Assembly: GCF_018224955.1 (NCBI RefSeq)
Contig: NZ_JAGTUU010000001.1
Coordinates: 744,001-808,000, forward strand
From: Thetidibacter halocola
GTDB lineage: Bacteria > Pseudomonadota > Alphaproteobacteria > Rhodobacterales > Rhodobacteraceae
Direction: 5' to 3'
Length of the DNA stretch: 64,000 bases
A program made the translations under genes and the position numbers. Positions within the stretch are counted from its first letter, which is position 1. The number at the start of each line of letters is the position of its first letter. Of this stretch, positions 8,261-17,840 are shown piece by piece. The notes beneath the pieces were generated by a model. That model was not told where the DNA came from. It ran no database searches and saw nothing but the letters and a program-made list of their open reading frames with translations.

Positions 8261-10810
8261 ATGAAAGACGCCGCCCCCCAAACGGTCTATCTCAAGGACT
8301 ACACCCCGTTCGGCTGGATCGTGGAGGAGGTGCACCTGACCTTCGTCCTCGCGCCGCGCGCAACGCGCATCCTGTCGCGCATCCGGTTTGCGCCGAACCC
8401 GCAGGCGCCCGCGCAGGACTTCCTCCTGCATGGCGAAGAGTTGCGGTTGATCCGGGCGGCGATCGACGGGGAAAAGGTCGAGCCAGAGATGGTCGAGGGC
8501 GGGCTGCGCGTGGCGGTGCCGGGCACGCCGTTCCTTTGGGAGGCCGAGGTCGAGATCGCGCCCGAGGCCAACACCGCGCTGGAAGGGCTTTACATGTCGC
8601 GCGGAATGTATTGCACGCAATGCGAGGCCGAGGGCTTCCGCAAGATCACCTATTACCCGGACCGGCCCGACGTGATGGCCACCTTCACGGTGCGGATCGA
8701 GGCGGACCTGCCGGTGCTGCTGTCGAACGGCAACCCAATAGGTGCGGGCGACGGCTGGGCGGAATGGCACGATCCCTGGCCGAAACCGGCCTACCTGTTC
8801 GCGCTGGTGGCGGGCGATCTGCGCAACCACGCCGACACGTTCGCCACGAAATCGGGCCGCGCCGTGGAACTGAACCTCTGGGTGCGACCCGGAGACGAGG
8901 GCAAATGCGCCTTCGGCATGGAGGCGCTGAAGAAGTCGATGACTTGGGACGAGGAGGTTTACGGCCGGGAATATGATCTGGACGTGTTCAACATCGTTGC
9001 CGTGGACGATTTCAATATGGGCGCGATGGAGAACAAGGGGCTGAACATCTTCAACTCGGCCGCCGTCCTCGCCTCGCCCGAGACCAGCACGGATGCCAAT
9101 TTCGAGCGCATCGAGGCGATCATCGCGCATGAGTATTTCCACAACTGGACCGGCAACCGCATCACCTGCCGCGACTGGTTCCAGCTGTGCCTGAAAGAGG
9201 GGCTGACGGTGTTCCGCGACGCGCAGTTCACCAGCGACATGCGCGGGGCCGAGGTGAAGCGGATCGGCGACGTGATCGACCTGCGCGCGCGGCAGTTCCC
9301 CGAGGACCAGGGGCCGCTGGCGCATCCCGTCCGCCCCGAGAGCTTTGTCGAGATCAACAACTTCTACACGGCGACGGTCTATGAAAAGGGCGCCGAGGTG
9401 ATCGGCATGCTCAAGACGCTGGTCGGCGACGATGCCTATGCCCGCGCGCTGGATCTGTATTTCGACCGGCATGACGGCGATGCCGCGACCATCGAGGACT
9501 GGCTGAAGGTCTTCGAGGATGCGACGGGCCGCGACCTGACGCAGTTCAAGCGGTGGTATGCGCAGGCAGGCACGCCCCGGCTGTCGGTCGCGGAGGATTG
9601 GCAGGACGGCACCTATACACTGACCTTCACGCAGCACACGCCGCCCTCGCCCGGCCAGCCGGTCAAGGCGCCCTTTGTCATCCCGATCGCCGTGGGCCTG
9701 CTGAACCCGAACGGCGACGAGGTGGTGCCGACCACGATCTGCGAGATGACCGAGGCCACGCAGAGCTTCCGCTTCGACGGGTTGTCGTCGAAACCGATCC
9801 CCTCGATCCTGCGCGGCTTCTCCGCCCCCGTGGTGCTAGAGCGCGAGGCCAGCCGCGAGGAGCGCGCCTTCCTGCTGGCGCATGACACGGATGCCTTCAA
9901 CCGGTGGGAGGCTTCGCGCAGCCTCGCCCGCGACGGTCTGCTGGCGCAGGTCACAGACGCGAGCGCGCCGGATGCCGTCTGGATCGACGCGCTGGAGCGG
10001 GTCGTGCGGGACGATACGCTCGATCCGGCCTATCGCGCGCTGATGCTGGACCTGCCCACGCAATCAGAGCTGGCGCAGGCACTGTTCGAGCGCGGCGTGA
10101 CGCCCGATCCGGATGCGATCCACGCCGCCGCCAAGGCGCTGGGGCAGGCGATGGCGGAGCGCTGGCGCGGGTTCCTGCCCGGGCTGCTGGCGCAGATGAG
10201 GATCGACGCGCCCTACAGCCCCGATGCCGATCAGGCAGGCAAGCGGGCCCTGGGCGGCACGGTCCTGGCGCTGCTGCGGCGGATCGACGGCGGCGACGCG
10301 GCGCAGGCGCAATATGACGCCGCCGACAACATGACCCTGCAACTCTCGGCGCTGACGGCGCTGATCCGGGCGGGCCGGGCCGAACCCGCGGTCAGCCGCT
10401 TCTACGAGCAATGGAAGGACGACCGGCTGGTGATGGACAAGTGGTTCGCGCTGCAGGTCGCGGCCTCGGACCCGTCCGAGACCGTCGAGGTCGCGCGCCG
10501 GCTGACGCAGCATCCGCTGTTCGACTGGACGAACCCCAACCGCTTCCGTGCGGTGATGGGCAGTCTTGCCGGACACCACGCGGGGTTCCATCGTGCGGAC
10601 GGCGCGGGCTATGACCTGCTGGCCGACTGGCTGATCCGGCTGGACGAGAAGAACCCGCAGACCACGGCGCGGATGTGCTCGGCCTTCCAGACATGGCGGC
10701 GCTACGACGAGGGGCGGCAGGCGAAGATGCGCGCGGCTTTGGAGCGGATCAAGGCCCGCCCCGGCCTGTCGCGCGACGTGAACGAAATGGTGACAAGGAT
10801 CCTGACATGA
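8261..10810 (+). CDS. pepN: Aminopeptidase N (M1 zinc metallopeptidase)
   Basis: An 849-residue cytosolic peptidase that removes N-terminal residues from peptides. The exopeptidase motif GAMEN is at residues 254-258 and the zinc motif HEYFHNWTGNR at 290-300. The third zinc ligand is Glu313 (LKEGLT), spaced as HExxH-18-E. Length and domain layout match E. coli PepN (about 870). The C-terminal half is the helical ERAP1-like domain. ATG 8261 follows an AAGGA site; the in-frame extension upstream is low-quality sequence overlapping the photolyase promoter region. Its stop overlaps the start of the SDR gene (ATGA). Confidence 0.96.
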   Translation: MKDAAPQTVYLKDYTPFGWIVEEVHLTFVLAPRATRILSRIRFAPNPQAPAQDFLLHGEELRLIRAAIDGEKVEPEMVEGGLRVAVPGTPFLWEAEVEIAPEANTALEGLYMSRGMYCTQCEAEGFRKITYYPDRPDVMATFTVRIEADLPVLLSNGNPIGAGDGWAEWHDPWPKPAYLFALVAGDLRNHADTFATKSGRAVELNLWVRPGDEGKCAFGMEALKKSMTWDEEVYGREYDLDVFNIVAVDDFNMGAMENKGLNIFNSAAVLASPETSTDANFERIEAIIAHEYFHNWTGNRITCRDWFQLCLKEGLTVFRDAQFTSDMRGAEVKRIGDVIDLRARQFPEDQGPLAHPVRPESFVEINNFYTATVYEKGAEVIGMLKTLVGDDAYARALDLYFDRHDGDAATIEDWLKVFEDATGRDLTQFKRWYAQAGTPRLSVAEDWQDGTYTLTFTQHTPPSPGQPVKAPFVIPIAVGLLNPNGDEVVPTTICEMTEATQSFRFDGLSSKPIPSILRGFSAPVVLEREASREERAFLLAHDTDAFNRWEASRSLARDGLLAQVTDASAPDAVWIDALERVVRDDTLDPAYRALMLDLPTQSELAQALFERGVTPDPDAIHAAAKALGQAMAERWRGFLPGLLAQMRIDAPYSPDADQAGKRALGGTVLALLRRIDGGDAAQAQYDAADNMTLQLSALTALIRAGRAEPAVSRFYEQWKDDRLVMDKWFALQVAASDPSETVEVARRLTQHPLFDWTNPNRFRAVMGSLAGHHAGFHRADGAGYDLLADWLIRLDEKNPQTTARMCSAFQTWRRYDEGRQAKMRAALERIKARPGLSRDVNEMVTRILT

Positions 10811-11553
10811 GCCGAGTTCTGATCGTGACCGGCGCCTCGGCCGGCATCGGGGCCGCGACCGCGCGCCTCGCCCCCGCGCGCGGATGGGACCGCATCGTGG
10901 TGCATTACGGACGTGACAAGGCGGGGGCCGATGCAGTTGCCGCCGCCGTGACCGCTCAGGGCGCGAAGGCGCATGTGATGCAGGCCGACGTCTCGGACAT
11001 GCAGGCGATCTCGGCGCTGTTCGCGCAGGTGGCCGCGCTGGAACCGGGCGCCATCGACCTTGCGAACAACGCGGGTGTCGTGTCGCCCGCCGACAGCAAG
11101 CTGGCCGACCTGACGCCGGATCGCGTGCGCAAGGTCTTCGAGGTCAATGTCTTCGGCGCGCTCGAAGTGGCGCGGCAGGCGGTTCTGCTGATGCGAAAAT
11201 GGGGCCAGGGCGGCAATATCGTCAATGTCAGCTCGGCCGCGTCGCGGTTGGGCAGCGGCAACCAGTATGTCGACTACGCCGCCAGCAAGGGCGCGATCGA
11301 CACGATGACGCTGGGTCTGGCGGATGAACTGGCGCCCGAGGGCATCCGCGTCAACGCCATCCGCCCCGGCCTGATCGCCACCGACCTGCACGCCAAGGGC
11401 GGCCAGCCGGAACGCCTTGCCCAGATCGGCCATACCCCGCCGATGGGCCGGCCCGGCACGCCGGACGAATGCGCCGAGGCGATCCTCTGGCTGCTGTCAG
11501 GGCGCGCCTCCTACGTGACCCGGGAAATCATGGACGTGGCCGGCGGGCGGTGA
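10807..11553 (+). CDS. Short-chain dehydrogenase/reductase
   Basis: A 248-residue classical SDR. The cofactor motif TGASAGIG is at residues 8-15, the structural NNAG follows, and the active-site pattern is NVSSAAS...YAASK. The ending GRASYVTREIMDVAGGR is typical of FabG-like/glucose-dehydrogenase-like members. The basic residue in HYGRDK after strand 2 suggests NADP preference (inference). The substrate is unknown. The start overlaps the pepN stop (ATGA) and its own TGA overlaps the next gene's GTG, so all three are coupled. Confidence 0.9.
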   Translation: MSRVLIVTGASAGIGAATARLAPARGWDRIVVHYGRDKAGADAVAAAVTAQGAKAHVMQADVSDMQAISALFAQVAALEPGAIDLANNAGVVSPADSKLADLTPDRVRKVFEVNVFGALEVARQAVLLMRKWGQGGNIVNVSSAASRLGSGNQYVDYAASKGAIDTMTLGLADELAPEGIRVNAIRPGLIATDLHAKGGQPERLAQIGHTPPMGRPGTPDECAEAILWLLSGRASYVTREIMDVAGGR

Positions 11554-11978
11554 CGCCGCTGGTCCACCAAAGCACCGGGCGAACCTTGCGGGCGGGGCTG
11601 ATCCTGCTGGCGACGTGGAGCGTGGTCCTGTGCCTTTGGCTGTGGATCGCGCTGTCGCCCTGGATCGCGGCGCTGATGCTGGCCACCACCCTGCCCGCGG
11701 CCTGGGACTTCGTCATCGCGCGGCGGGCCTGGCTGCGGCTGGACGACGGGGTGCTGGACTGGGGCTCGGGCCGGGCGCGCGGCACGGTCGCCCTCGACCG
11801 GATCGAGACCGTCCGGTTCGAAACACGGCTGGACCTGTCACCCCGGGTGCGGCTGGTGCTGCGCGACGGGCGGCGCCTGACCTTGCCGCAGGATGCGCTG
11901 CCTCCCGGGGGCATCCTGCAAACCGCCCTCGAGGCGCGGGGCGTGCATACGGAACGGCATCCGTTCGCTGGGTTCTAG
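11550..11978 (+). CDS. Small membrane protein with PH-like C-terminal half, unknown function
   Basis: A 142-residue protein beginning at GTG 11550, inside the SDR stop codon (GTGA). Two hydrophobic helices (about residues 15-33 and 36-52) are followed by a basic/beta-rich segment (ALDRIETVRFETRLDLSPRVR) resembling bacterial PH-like or YcxB-like membrane proteins. I do not recognise a named family. Coupling to the SDR suggests co-expression with pepN and the SDR. Confidence 0.65.
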   Translation: MTPLVHQSTGRTLRAGLILLATWSVVLCLWLWIALSPWIAALMLATTLPAAWDFVIARRAWLRLDDGVLDWGSGRARGTVALDRIETVRFETRLDLSPRVRLVLRDGRRLTLPQDALPPGGILQTALEARGVHTERHPFAGF

Positions 11979-12117
11979 CCCCTGGCCGGCAGGCAAACCG
12001 CCGCGCATTCAGATGACACGAGCCGGGCCACAGATGCAATTCCAAGCCAAAATGACTATACTCATAGGGAGCCCGCGCGTCACATCGCCGTTACGCTTGC
12101 GTGTTCAGGGTGGACCC

Positions 12118-12981
12118 ATGAAAGACCGCATCGACCCGTTGATTGCCGAACGCGCGCCGTGGCTCTTCGCCTCGCGTCCTGAAACCCGCCTGGCCCGCGC
12201 CGCGCTGGACCGGGTCCTGGGCTATGACTGGACCATAGCCCTTGGCGAGACCCTGCAAGCGCTGCCCGCCGACACGATCATGCAGCGGCTGGGGCAAATG
12301 CTGGCCCGCGATGTCGAGGTCCGCGGGCTGGAGAACCTGCCGCGGCAGGGTGCCGCGCTGATCGTGGCGAACCACCCCACGGGCATCGCTGACGGGATCA
12401 TGCTGCACCATGCCATCAGCCCGCTGCGGCCTGATGCCTTCTATTTCGCCAATCACGACATCCTGCGCGTCCTGCCGCAGTTCGAGGCGATGATCGCCCC
12501 CGTCGAATGGCGCAAGGAAAAGCGCAGCCACGCCAAGACGCGCGAGACCATGGCCTACACGCGAAACGCAGTCGAGGCCGGTCGACTGGGCGTGATCTTT
12601 CCCTCGGGACGGCTGGCGAAACGGCGCGGCCTGTCGCTGCATGAACGGCCGTGGATGGCCTCTGCCGCGATGATCGCGCGCAAGTTCGACCTGCCGGTGA
12701 TCCCGGTGAACATCCGGGCGCGCAACTCGGTGCTGTTCTACCTGTTCGACCTGGTCCACCCGACGCTGCGCGACATCACGCTGTTCCACGAGACGCTGAA
12801 CAAGGATCGCCAGCCCTACCGCATCACCATCGGAGAGCCGATCAGCGCCTCGGCCCTGCCGGCGAAATCCGAGGACGGGATCGAGATGCTGCGCCGCGCC
12901 ACGCTGGCGCTGGGAGGCGCACGCGCGCCCGCCGTATCGCTGGTCGATGCGACCCGGCGGCCGGGCTGGCTGCGGGCCTGA
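12118..12981 (+). CDS. PlsC-type lysophospholipid acyltransferase family protein
   Basis: A 287-residue protein with the acyltransferase block VANHPTGIADG (residues 83-93), a variant of NHx4D with one extra residue between His and Asp, and FPSGRLAKR in place of the usual FPEGTR block. It probably transfers acyl groups to a lysophospholipid or related acceptor at the inner membrane. The variant motifs place it in a divergent branch, so the acceptor is uncertain. TATACT at 12057-12062 could be its -10 box, though the -35 is weak. ATG 12118 was chosen over the upstream ATG at 12034 because conserved charged sequence begins here. Confidence 0.8.
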   Translation: MKDRIDPLIAERAPWLFASRPETRLARAALDRVLGYDWTIALGETLQALPADTIMQRLGQMLARDVEVRGLENLPRQGAALIVANHPTGIADGIMLHHAISPLRPDAFYFANHDILRVLPQFEAMIAPVEWRKEKRSHAKTRETMAYTRNAVEAGRLGVIFPSGRLAKRRGLSLHERPWMASAAMIARKFDLPVIPVNIRARNSVLFYLFDLVHPTLRDITLFHETLNKDRQPYRITIGEPISASALPAKSEDGIEMLRRATLALGGARAPAVSLVDATRRPGWLRA

Positions 12982-12984
12982 CGC

Positions 12985-13761
12985 CTAGCCTTCGCTGCGG
13001 GTGGACATGACCGGCATCTTGGATGGCGGCAAGTCCCTGGTCTTTGCCTCGATGCCGATCCCCGCGGGACGCGCAACCGGGCGCAGCGAGGGGGGCATGC
13101 CGGTGCAATACTCCTGCGAGCGGACCCAGGCGCGCATGTCCTCGCGCTTGCGCTTGGAATGGAACGGGCCCCAGTCGGCGGCGACGCCGCGCATGCCGGC
13201 GCTGATGACGCCGTCGCGCGGCACGGTGCGCGCCATGATGCGCAACGCGCAGGACAGGTTGTCCTCGGGGTCCTTCAGCGCCTCGCCGCTTTTTGCCTTG
13301 CAGCGATAGAGCCGCGCGGTCGAGGGCAGGATCTGCGTCAGGCCGTACCATTGCCCGCCGCCACCCACGGCAGCCGGGCGATGGGTGCTTTCATGCCAGG
13401 CCAGCGACGACACCAGCCCGACCCAGAACGCCTCGCGTTCCTCGCGCGAGGCGGTGGGATAGCCGGGGCACCAGGTGGCGATGTCGCGCGGCACGGTGTC
13501 GGGAAGGCTCGCGGCATGGGCCCGCAGCGCCCGGACGATGGCAAGGGTCCAGCCGCGCCGGTCCCCCTTGTTCGCCCATCGGGCATCGGGCAGCACGACT
13601 GCGCGCCGCGCCACCGGACGCAAAGAGCGGTCGACCGCAAGCGGCGAAACAGCCTCTGTCGCAAGCGCGGGCGCCGTTGTCCCGTTGCCCTGCGGAAGCG
13701 GGGTCGGGTTGGCGATGGCAGCAGTGCCCAGAAGCGTGAAAAGAATGGCAGCACGCAACAT
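12985..13761 (-). CDS. Secreted lytic transglycosylase (SLT domain)
   Basis: A 258-residue exported protein. Residues 1-17 form a signal peptide (MLRAAILFTLLGTAAIA), followed by a Pro/Thr-rich linker. The SLT domain has catalytic Glu124 in LAWHESTHRP and the conserved substrate block GQWYGLTQILPSTARLY. The enzyme would cleave the MurNAc-GlcNAc bond of peptidoglycan to give 1,6-anhydro ends in the periplasm. The convergent acyltransferase gene ends 3 bases away. The longer open frame upstream to 14394 is a shadow of the next gene. Confidence 0.85.
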   Translation of the reverse strand: MLRAAILFTLLGTAAIANPTPLPQGNGTTAPALATEAVSPLAVDRSLRPVARRAVVLPDARWANKGDRRGWTLAIVRALRAHAASLPDTVPRDIATWCPGYPTASREEREAFWVGLVSSLAWHESTHRPAAVGGGGQWYGLTQILPSTARLYRCKAKSGEALKDPEDNLSCALRIMARTVPRDGVISAGMRGVAADWGPFHSKRKREDMRAWVRSQEYCTGMPPSLRPVARPAGIGIEAKTRDLPPSKMPVMSTRSEG

Positions 13762-14026
13762 GATGGGCCGTGCTTGCCGCAAATTCGAGCATTTTTCAAG
13801 ATGGCCAGGGTCGGCCCGATTGTCGCGACAGGCGGAACGCAGCGTTCCCATCGGCGGATCATTGCCTAAAACCGGCACGGAAGGGTCGGCAAGCTTTCCC
13901 CTTCCGGCCCCGTTTTCGCCGGAAAGGGGCGTCAGTGTAGAGCGTAAATCGACGAAAGTGCTGCCACACATGCGCGTCTTCACAAACCGACTCGGTCCAC
14001 TGCTGCGGCGGGGGGCCACCCAAATC

Positions 14027-15241
14027 ATGCGGCCTGAAAGCCCCGCTTCCCGGACCGCGGACGACCAGATCGTCTGGAAGTCCGCCGCGCCGGCGGCCGT
14101 GCCCCCGCTGCGCCCGCGCGTCGAGATCGCGATGCGCGATCCCTCGGACGAGGATGACCTGCGCCAGACCCTGCGCAACCGCGGACGCCATCTGGCGCGG
14201 CAGGACGCCTGGGATACGCTCGCCGCCGAGATCGAGGCCGCAGACCGCGCGCGCCTCATGACCACCGGCCTGATGCCGCAGGCGGAACTTCTGGCCCAGG
14301 GAGCCCGCGCCGACGTGGTGCAGGCGGCCCACGCCGCGATCATGCGGGGCGAACCGCGCCAGGCCAGCGCCGCGCTGACCGCCTTCCAGGCCAATCTCGA
14401 GGATCTGCCGGACAGCGCGGCGCTGGGCTATGTGGTGGGGGCGGCCCATGTCGATGCCGCGCGGGTCTGGCGCGGCGCGTCGCAGCCTGATGTCCTGTCG
14501 CCGCAGCGCCGCGGTGGCTGGTTGCGGCACATGCAGGCCGCCGCAAGGCTGGCCGAACGCTTTGACCCGTTCGAGACCGACAGCGCCCTGATGGCGCAGT
14601 TGCGCTGCGCGGTGCTTGATGTGGACCCGGCTCCGGCCCAGCGCGTTGAAGACGATTACGAGGACCTGATTGATCTCGAACCCCGCTGTCCCGACCACAT
14701 GCGCGCGCTGGGGCGCGACCTGCTGCCGCGCCGCTACGGCACGTTCGAGCGGCTGGACGCGCAGGCCCGCCGCACCGCCCACCGCACCCGCGACATCTGG
14801 GGCATGGGCGGCTATGCCTGGATCTGGCTGGGCGCGATGGAGACCGACCCGCAGGCGCAGCGCCGCGCAGATGCCGGCCTGTTCCGCGAGGGGCTGCGCG
14901 ACATCCTCGACCGGTTCGGCGACCAGCACATGGTCAACCGTCTTGCCGCCTTCACCGGCGTGACCCTGCCCTCCGGCGGCGAGGTGGACGACCCCGCGAT
15001 GCGCCTTTCGGCGGAATTCGACTGGATCGCGGGCGAGCGGCTGGCCGAACTGCATCCCCGGGTCTGGGCCGACGCCGCCGCCCCCGGCCGCGCCGTCAGC
15101 ACCACCGCCGAACCGGAACCGGGCAGCCTGGTCATGATCGGCAAGGCCCGCGCCCTGTCGACACTGGCCGAACGCTTTGCCCCGGAAATGGGCCGTTCGG
15201 GCCAGCTCACCTTTGGCGACGGAGGTTTGCTCCGGACCTAG
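14027..15241 (+). CDS. Conserved hypothetical protein, helical, no recognised domain
   Basis: About 404 residues, rich in Ala, Arg, Asp and Glu, with helical repeats (AADRARLMTTGLMPQ, YGTFERLDAQARRTAHRTRD). It has no signal peptide or membrane segment. The middle segment DLEPRCPDHMRALGRDLLPRRYG is the most distinctive part and may be TPR-like. The start is ambiguous: ATG 14027 has a GGGG run about 14 bases upstream, while ATG 13970 in the same frame would add 19 residues. The 265 bases to the divergent transglycosylase gene should hold both promoters. No function can be assigned. Confidence 0.7.
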   Translation: MRPESPASRTADDQIVWKSAAPAAVPPLRPRVEIAMRDPSDEDDLRQTLRNRGRHLARQDAWDTLAAEIEAADRARLMTTGLMPQAELLAQGARADVVQAAHAAIMRGEPRQASAALTAFQANLEDLPDSAALGYVVGAAHVDAARVWRGASQPDVLSPQRRGGWLRHMQAAARLAERFDPFETDSALMAQLRCAVLDVDPAPAQRVEDDYEDLIDLEPRCPDHMRALGRDLLPRRYGTFERLDAQARRTAHRTRDIWGMGGYAWIWLGAMETDPQAQRRADAGLFREGLRDILDRFGDQHMVNRLAAFTGVTLPSGGEVDDPAMRLSAEFDWIAGERLAELHPRVWADAAAPGRAVSTTAEPEPGSLVMIGKARALSTLAERFAPEMGRSGQLTFGDGGLLRT

Positions 15242-15312
15242 GCCGCGCCGCTCTTGCCCCGCGCGCGGGCCTGACGTAGACCGACGCCCAATCGGACAAG
15301 AGCGGAGCGGCC

Positions 15313-16827
15313 ATGCTGGACCTGACCTATGAGACGCCCAAGCCCAAGGTGATCGCGGGCGCAAAGCATGATTGGGAACTGGTGATCGGGATGGAGGTGC
15401 ACGCGCAGGTGGCCTCTCAGGCCAAGCTGTTCTCGGGCGCATCCACGAAATTCGGCGCCGAGCCAAACTCGAACGTGTCTTTCATCGACGCGGCGATGCC
15501 GGGCATGTTGCCGGTCATCAACGAATACTGCATCGAACAGGCAGTGCGCACCGGGCTGGGCCTGAAGGCTAAGATCAACCTGACCTCGGCCTTCGACCGC
15601 AAGAACTACTTCTACCCCGACCTGCCGCAGGGCTACCAGATTTCGCAACTGTATCACCCGCTGGTGGGCGAGGGCGAAATCCTGGTGGACATGGAGCCGG
15701 GCATCGCCCGCCTCGTGCGCATCGAGCGCATCCACGTCGAACAGGACGCGGGCAAGTCGATTCACGACATGGACCCGAACATGTCCTTCGTCGACCTCAA
15801 CCGCACCGGCGTGGCGCTGATGGAGATCGTCAGCCGCCCCGACATCCGCGGTCCCGAAGAGGCTGCCGCCTACATCGCCAAGCTCCGCCAGATCCTGCGC
15901 TATCTCGGCACCTGCGACGGCAACATGCAGAACGGCAACCTGCGCGCGGACGTCAACGTCTCGGTCTGCCTGCCGGGCCAGTACGAGAAATACCAGGCGA
16001 CGCAGGATTTCAGCCATCTCGGCACGCGCTGCGAGATCAAGAACATGAACTCGATGCGCTTCATCCAGCAAGCCATCGACTACGAGGCGCGGCGCCAGAT
16101 CGCAATCCTCGAGGCCGGCGGCAAGGTCGATCAGGAAACCCGTCTGTATGACCCCGACAAGGGTGAGACTCGCAGCATGCGGTCCAAGGAAGAGGCGCAC
16201 GACTACCGCTACTTCCCCTGCCCCGACCTCCTGCCGCTGGAGATCGAGCAGGGCTGGGTCGACGACATCAAGGCCTCGCTGCCGGAACTGCCGGACCAGA
16301 AGAAGGCCCGTTTCGTCACCGAATTCGGCCTGTCCGAATATGACGCGGGCGTGCTGACCGCTGAAGTCATCAACGCCGACTATTTCGAAAAAGTCGCGGC
16401 GGGCGCCGGAGACGGCAAGCTGGCGGCGAACTGGGTCATCAACGAACTCTTCGGCCGTCTCAAGAAGGACGACCGCGACATCACCGACAGCCCGGTCGAT
16501 CCCGACCAGCTGGCCGGCATCATCCGCCTGATCAAGTCTGACGCCATCAGCGGCAAGATCGCCAAGGACCTGTTCGAGATCGTCTATACCGAGGGCGGCG
16601 ACCCCGAGAAAATCGTCGAGGACCGCGGCATGAAGCAGGTCACCGACACCGACGCCATCGAGGCCGCGGTGGACGAGATCATCGCCGCCAACCCCGCGCA
16701 GGTCGAAAAGGCCAAGGCCAACCCGAAACTCGCGGGCTGGTTCGTGGGCCAGGTGATGAAGGCGACCGGCGGCAAAGCCAACCCGAAGGCGGTGAATGAC
16801 CTGGTCGCCTCGAAGCTGGGACTGTGA
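15313..16827 (+). CDS. gatB: Aspartyl/glutamyl-tRNA(Asn/Gln) amidotransferase subunit B
   Basis: A 504-residue GatB. The kinase-like GatB domain starts [13 protein letters not shown], contains the conserved [27 protein letters not shown] and [15 protein letters not shown], and is followed by the helical tail domain ending in the YqeY-like region ([15 protein letters not shown]). With GatA and GatC it phosphorylates and amidates mischarged Glu-tRNA(Gln) and/or Asp-tRNA(Asn). gatA and gatC are not beside it, so the operon is split in this organism. ATG 15313 has an AGCGGAG site. Confidence 0.97.
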   Translation: MLDLTYETPKPKVIAGAKHDWELVIGMEVHAQVASQAKLFSGASTKFGAEPNSNVSFIDAAMPGMLPVINEYCIEQAVRTGLGLKAKINLTSAFDRKNYFYPDLPQGYQISQLYHPLVGEGEILVDMEPGIARLVRIERIHVEQDAGKSIHDMDPNMSFVDLNRTGVALMEIVSRPDIRGPEEAAAYIAKLRQILRYLGTCDGNMQNGNLRADVNVSVCLPGQYEKYQATQDFSHLGTRCEIKNMNSMRFIQQAIDYEARRQIAILEAGGKVDQETRLYDPDKGETRSMRSKEEAHDYRYFPCPDLLPLEIEQGWVDDIKASLPELPDQKKARFVTEFGLSEYDAGVLTAEVINADYFEKVAAGAGDGKLAANWVINELFGRLKKDDRDITDSPVDPDQLAGIIRLIKSDAISGKIAKDLFEIVYTEGGDPEKIVEDRGMKQVTDTDAIEAAVDEIIAANPAQVEKAKANPKLAGWFVGQVMKATGGKANPKAVNDLVASKLGL

Positions 16828-16906
16828 CCGCGGACTTCGCGTATTGCCGGATTGAACTCTGTCGCGGCGCCATTACATTAGGATCAGGAAACCGAAAGGC
16901 TTGTCC

Positions 16907-17038
16907 ATGATTGTCATCGCCGCCGCCGCCCTTCTTGGCCTGCTCGCCGCTCTTGCTGCCAAGCGCGGCACGCCGGCGCGCCAGCGAGTCGCTCAGCGCG
17001 CCGAGCCGCGTAAACGCCACCCGCTCGACCGCCGGTGA
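16907..17038 (+). CDS. Possible 43-residue membrane peptide
   Basis: ATG 16907, preceded by GAAAGG, opens a frame whose first 18 residues (MIVIAAAALLGLLAALAA) form one hydrophobic helix, followed by a strongly basic tail (KRGTPARQRVAQ). The beginning resembles small Rhodobacterales membrane proteins of the 'MIVIA...AKRRGGNR' type that go on to a second helix. Here the frame ends early, so it may be a truncated or frameshifted relative. It is 79 bases after gatB. Confidence 0.4.
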   Translation: MIVIAAAALLGLLAALAAKRGTPARQRVAQRAEPRKRHPLDRR

Positions 17039-17315
17039 TTCGCCAGTCTGGCGGCACATAGCATCGACGACGGCAAACACGACTTTCGGCTTACTTCGGG
17101 CTCAAAGGCGATTTTCCGCCGAAACGTGCAGACTTAGCCACGTCAAAGCGCTTTCATGCGATTCTCGCGACGTATGGTTTCCCATACTTCCGCCACGTCA
17201 CGAAAAATGTTAATATTTTGTTACCGTCATTGTATTGGGCGGCAGCCTCCTTGTTGGTCGAGGCACAAGCAATCAGATTGAACAGGGGGTTTTTATCCGT
17301 TTGTTCAGAAATCAC
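17039..17315. other. AT-richer intergenic stretch with hairpin and CtrA-like site; possible small-RNA locus
   Basis: No convincing gene. It holds GTATGG-TTTC-CCATAC (17172-17187) and, at 17210-17224, TTAA-N7-TTAC, one base off the CtrA consensus TTAA-N7-TTAA. It ends in the strong terminator at 17316-17346. A short transcript starting after the AT-rich patch near 17200-17235 would be roughly 100-120 nt, the size of a small RNA. A frame from TTG 17235 runs through the hairpin and looks like chance. Confidence 0.35.
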
Positions 17316-17346
17316 CGGGGCGGCTCCGCAGGGGCCGCCCCGTTTT
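17316..17346 (+). terminator. Strong intrinsic terminator
   Basis: CGGGGCGGC / GCCGCCCCG form a 9-bp perfect stem (17316-17324 with 17334-17342) with a 9-base loop, directly followed by TTTT. No annotated gene ends just before it, which is why a small RNA or a long gatB 3' end is suspected. Confidence 0.8.
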
Positions 17347-17438
17347 CCTTGTCCCCTTTCGGGCGTCGCCACTCTGGACCATCCCGACGCCTGCTGTATC
17401 CTGCGTTTCCGCACATTCGCGCCGCGAGGAGCCAACCC

Positions 17439-17837
17439 ATGCCCTATGAATACAAGGTCGTCCCCGCACCGGCCCGCGGCGCCAAGCGCAAGGGCGCCCG
17501 GACCGCCGAGGACCGCTTTGCCCTCACGATCGAGGCGCAGATCAACACACTGGCCGCCGAGGGCTGGGAATACCTGCGCTGCGACACGCTGCCATCCGAG
17601 GAACGCTCGGGCCTGACCCAGACGCAGACGGTCTGGCGCAACCTGCTGGTGTTCCGACGCGGAACTGCGGCGCAGGCCGACGCGCCAACCCCGCCCCGCA
17701 TGCTGACAGCACCCAGGACCGATGAGGGCGACGATCTCGACACTGCCGAGGACACGACCCCGGACGGGCAGGACACGAACACGCCCCTGCCCGGCATCCT
17801 GCGCGCGCGGGCGCGGCAGGCAACCGGCCAGGACTGA
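17439..17837 (+). CDS. DUF4177 domain protein
   Basis: A 132-residue protein opening MPYEYKVVPAPARG, then ALTIEAQINTLAAEGWEYLRCDTLP, the compact beta-alpha-beta core of DUF4177. An acidic, low-complexity, Pro/Thr-rich C-terminal tail follows (residues about 80-132), probably disordered. ATG 17439 has a GCGAGGAGCC site. Function of the family is unknown. It converges with the BolA-like gene, 3 bases away. Confidence 0.82.
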   Translation: MPYEYKVVPAPARGAKRKGARTAEDRFALTIEAQINTLAAEGWEYLRCDTLPSEERSGLTQTQTVWRNLLVFRRGTAAQADAPTPPRMLTAPRTDEGDDLDTAEDTTPDGQDTNTPLPGILRARARQATGQD

Positions 17838-17840
17838 CGC

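Noticed and set aside
17235-17438. TTG-started N-terminal extension of the DUF4177 gene (GGSLLVGRGTSNQ...)
   Set aside because: It reads through the strong terminator hairpin at 17316-17346, and ATG 17439 has a good ribosome site and the family's normal start.
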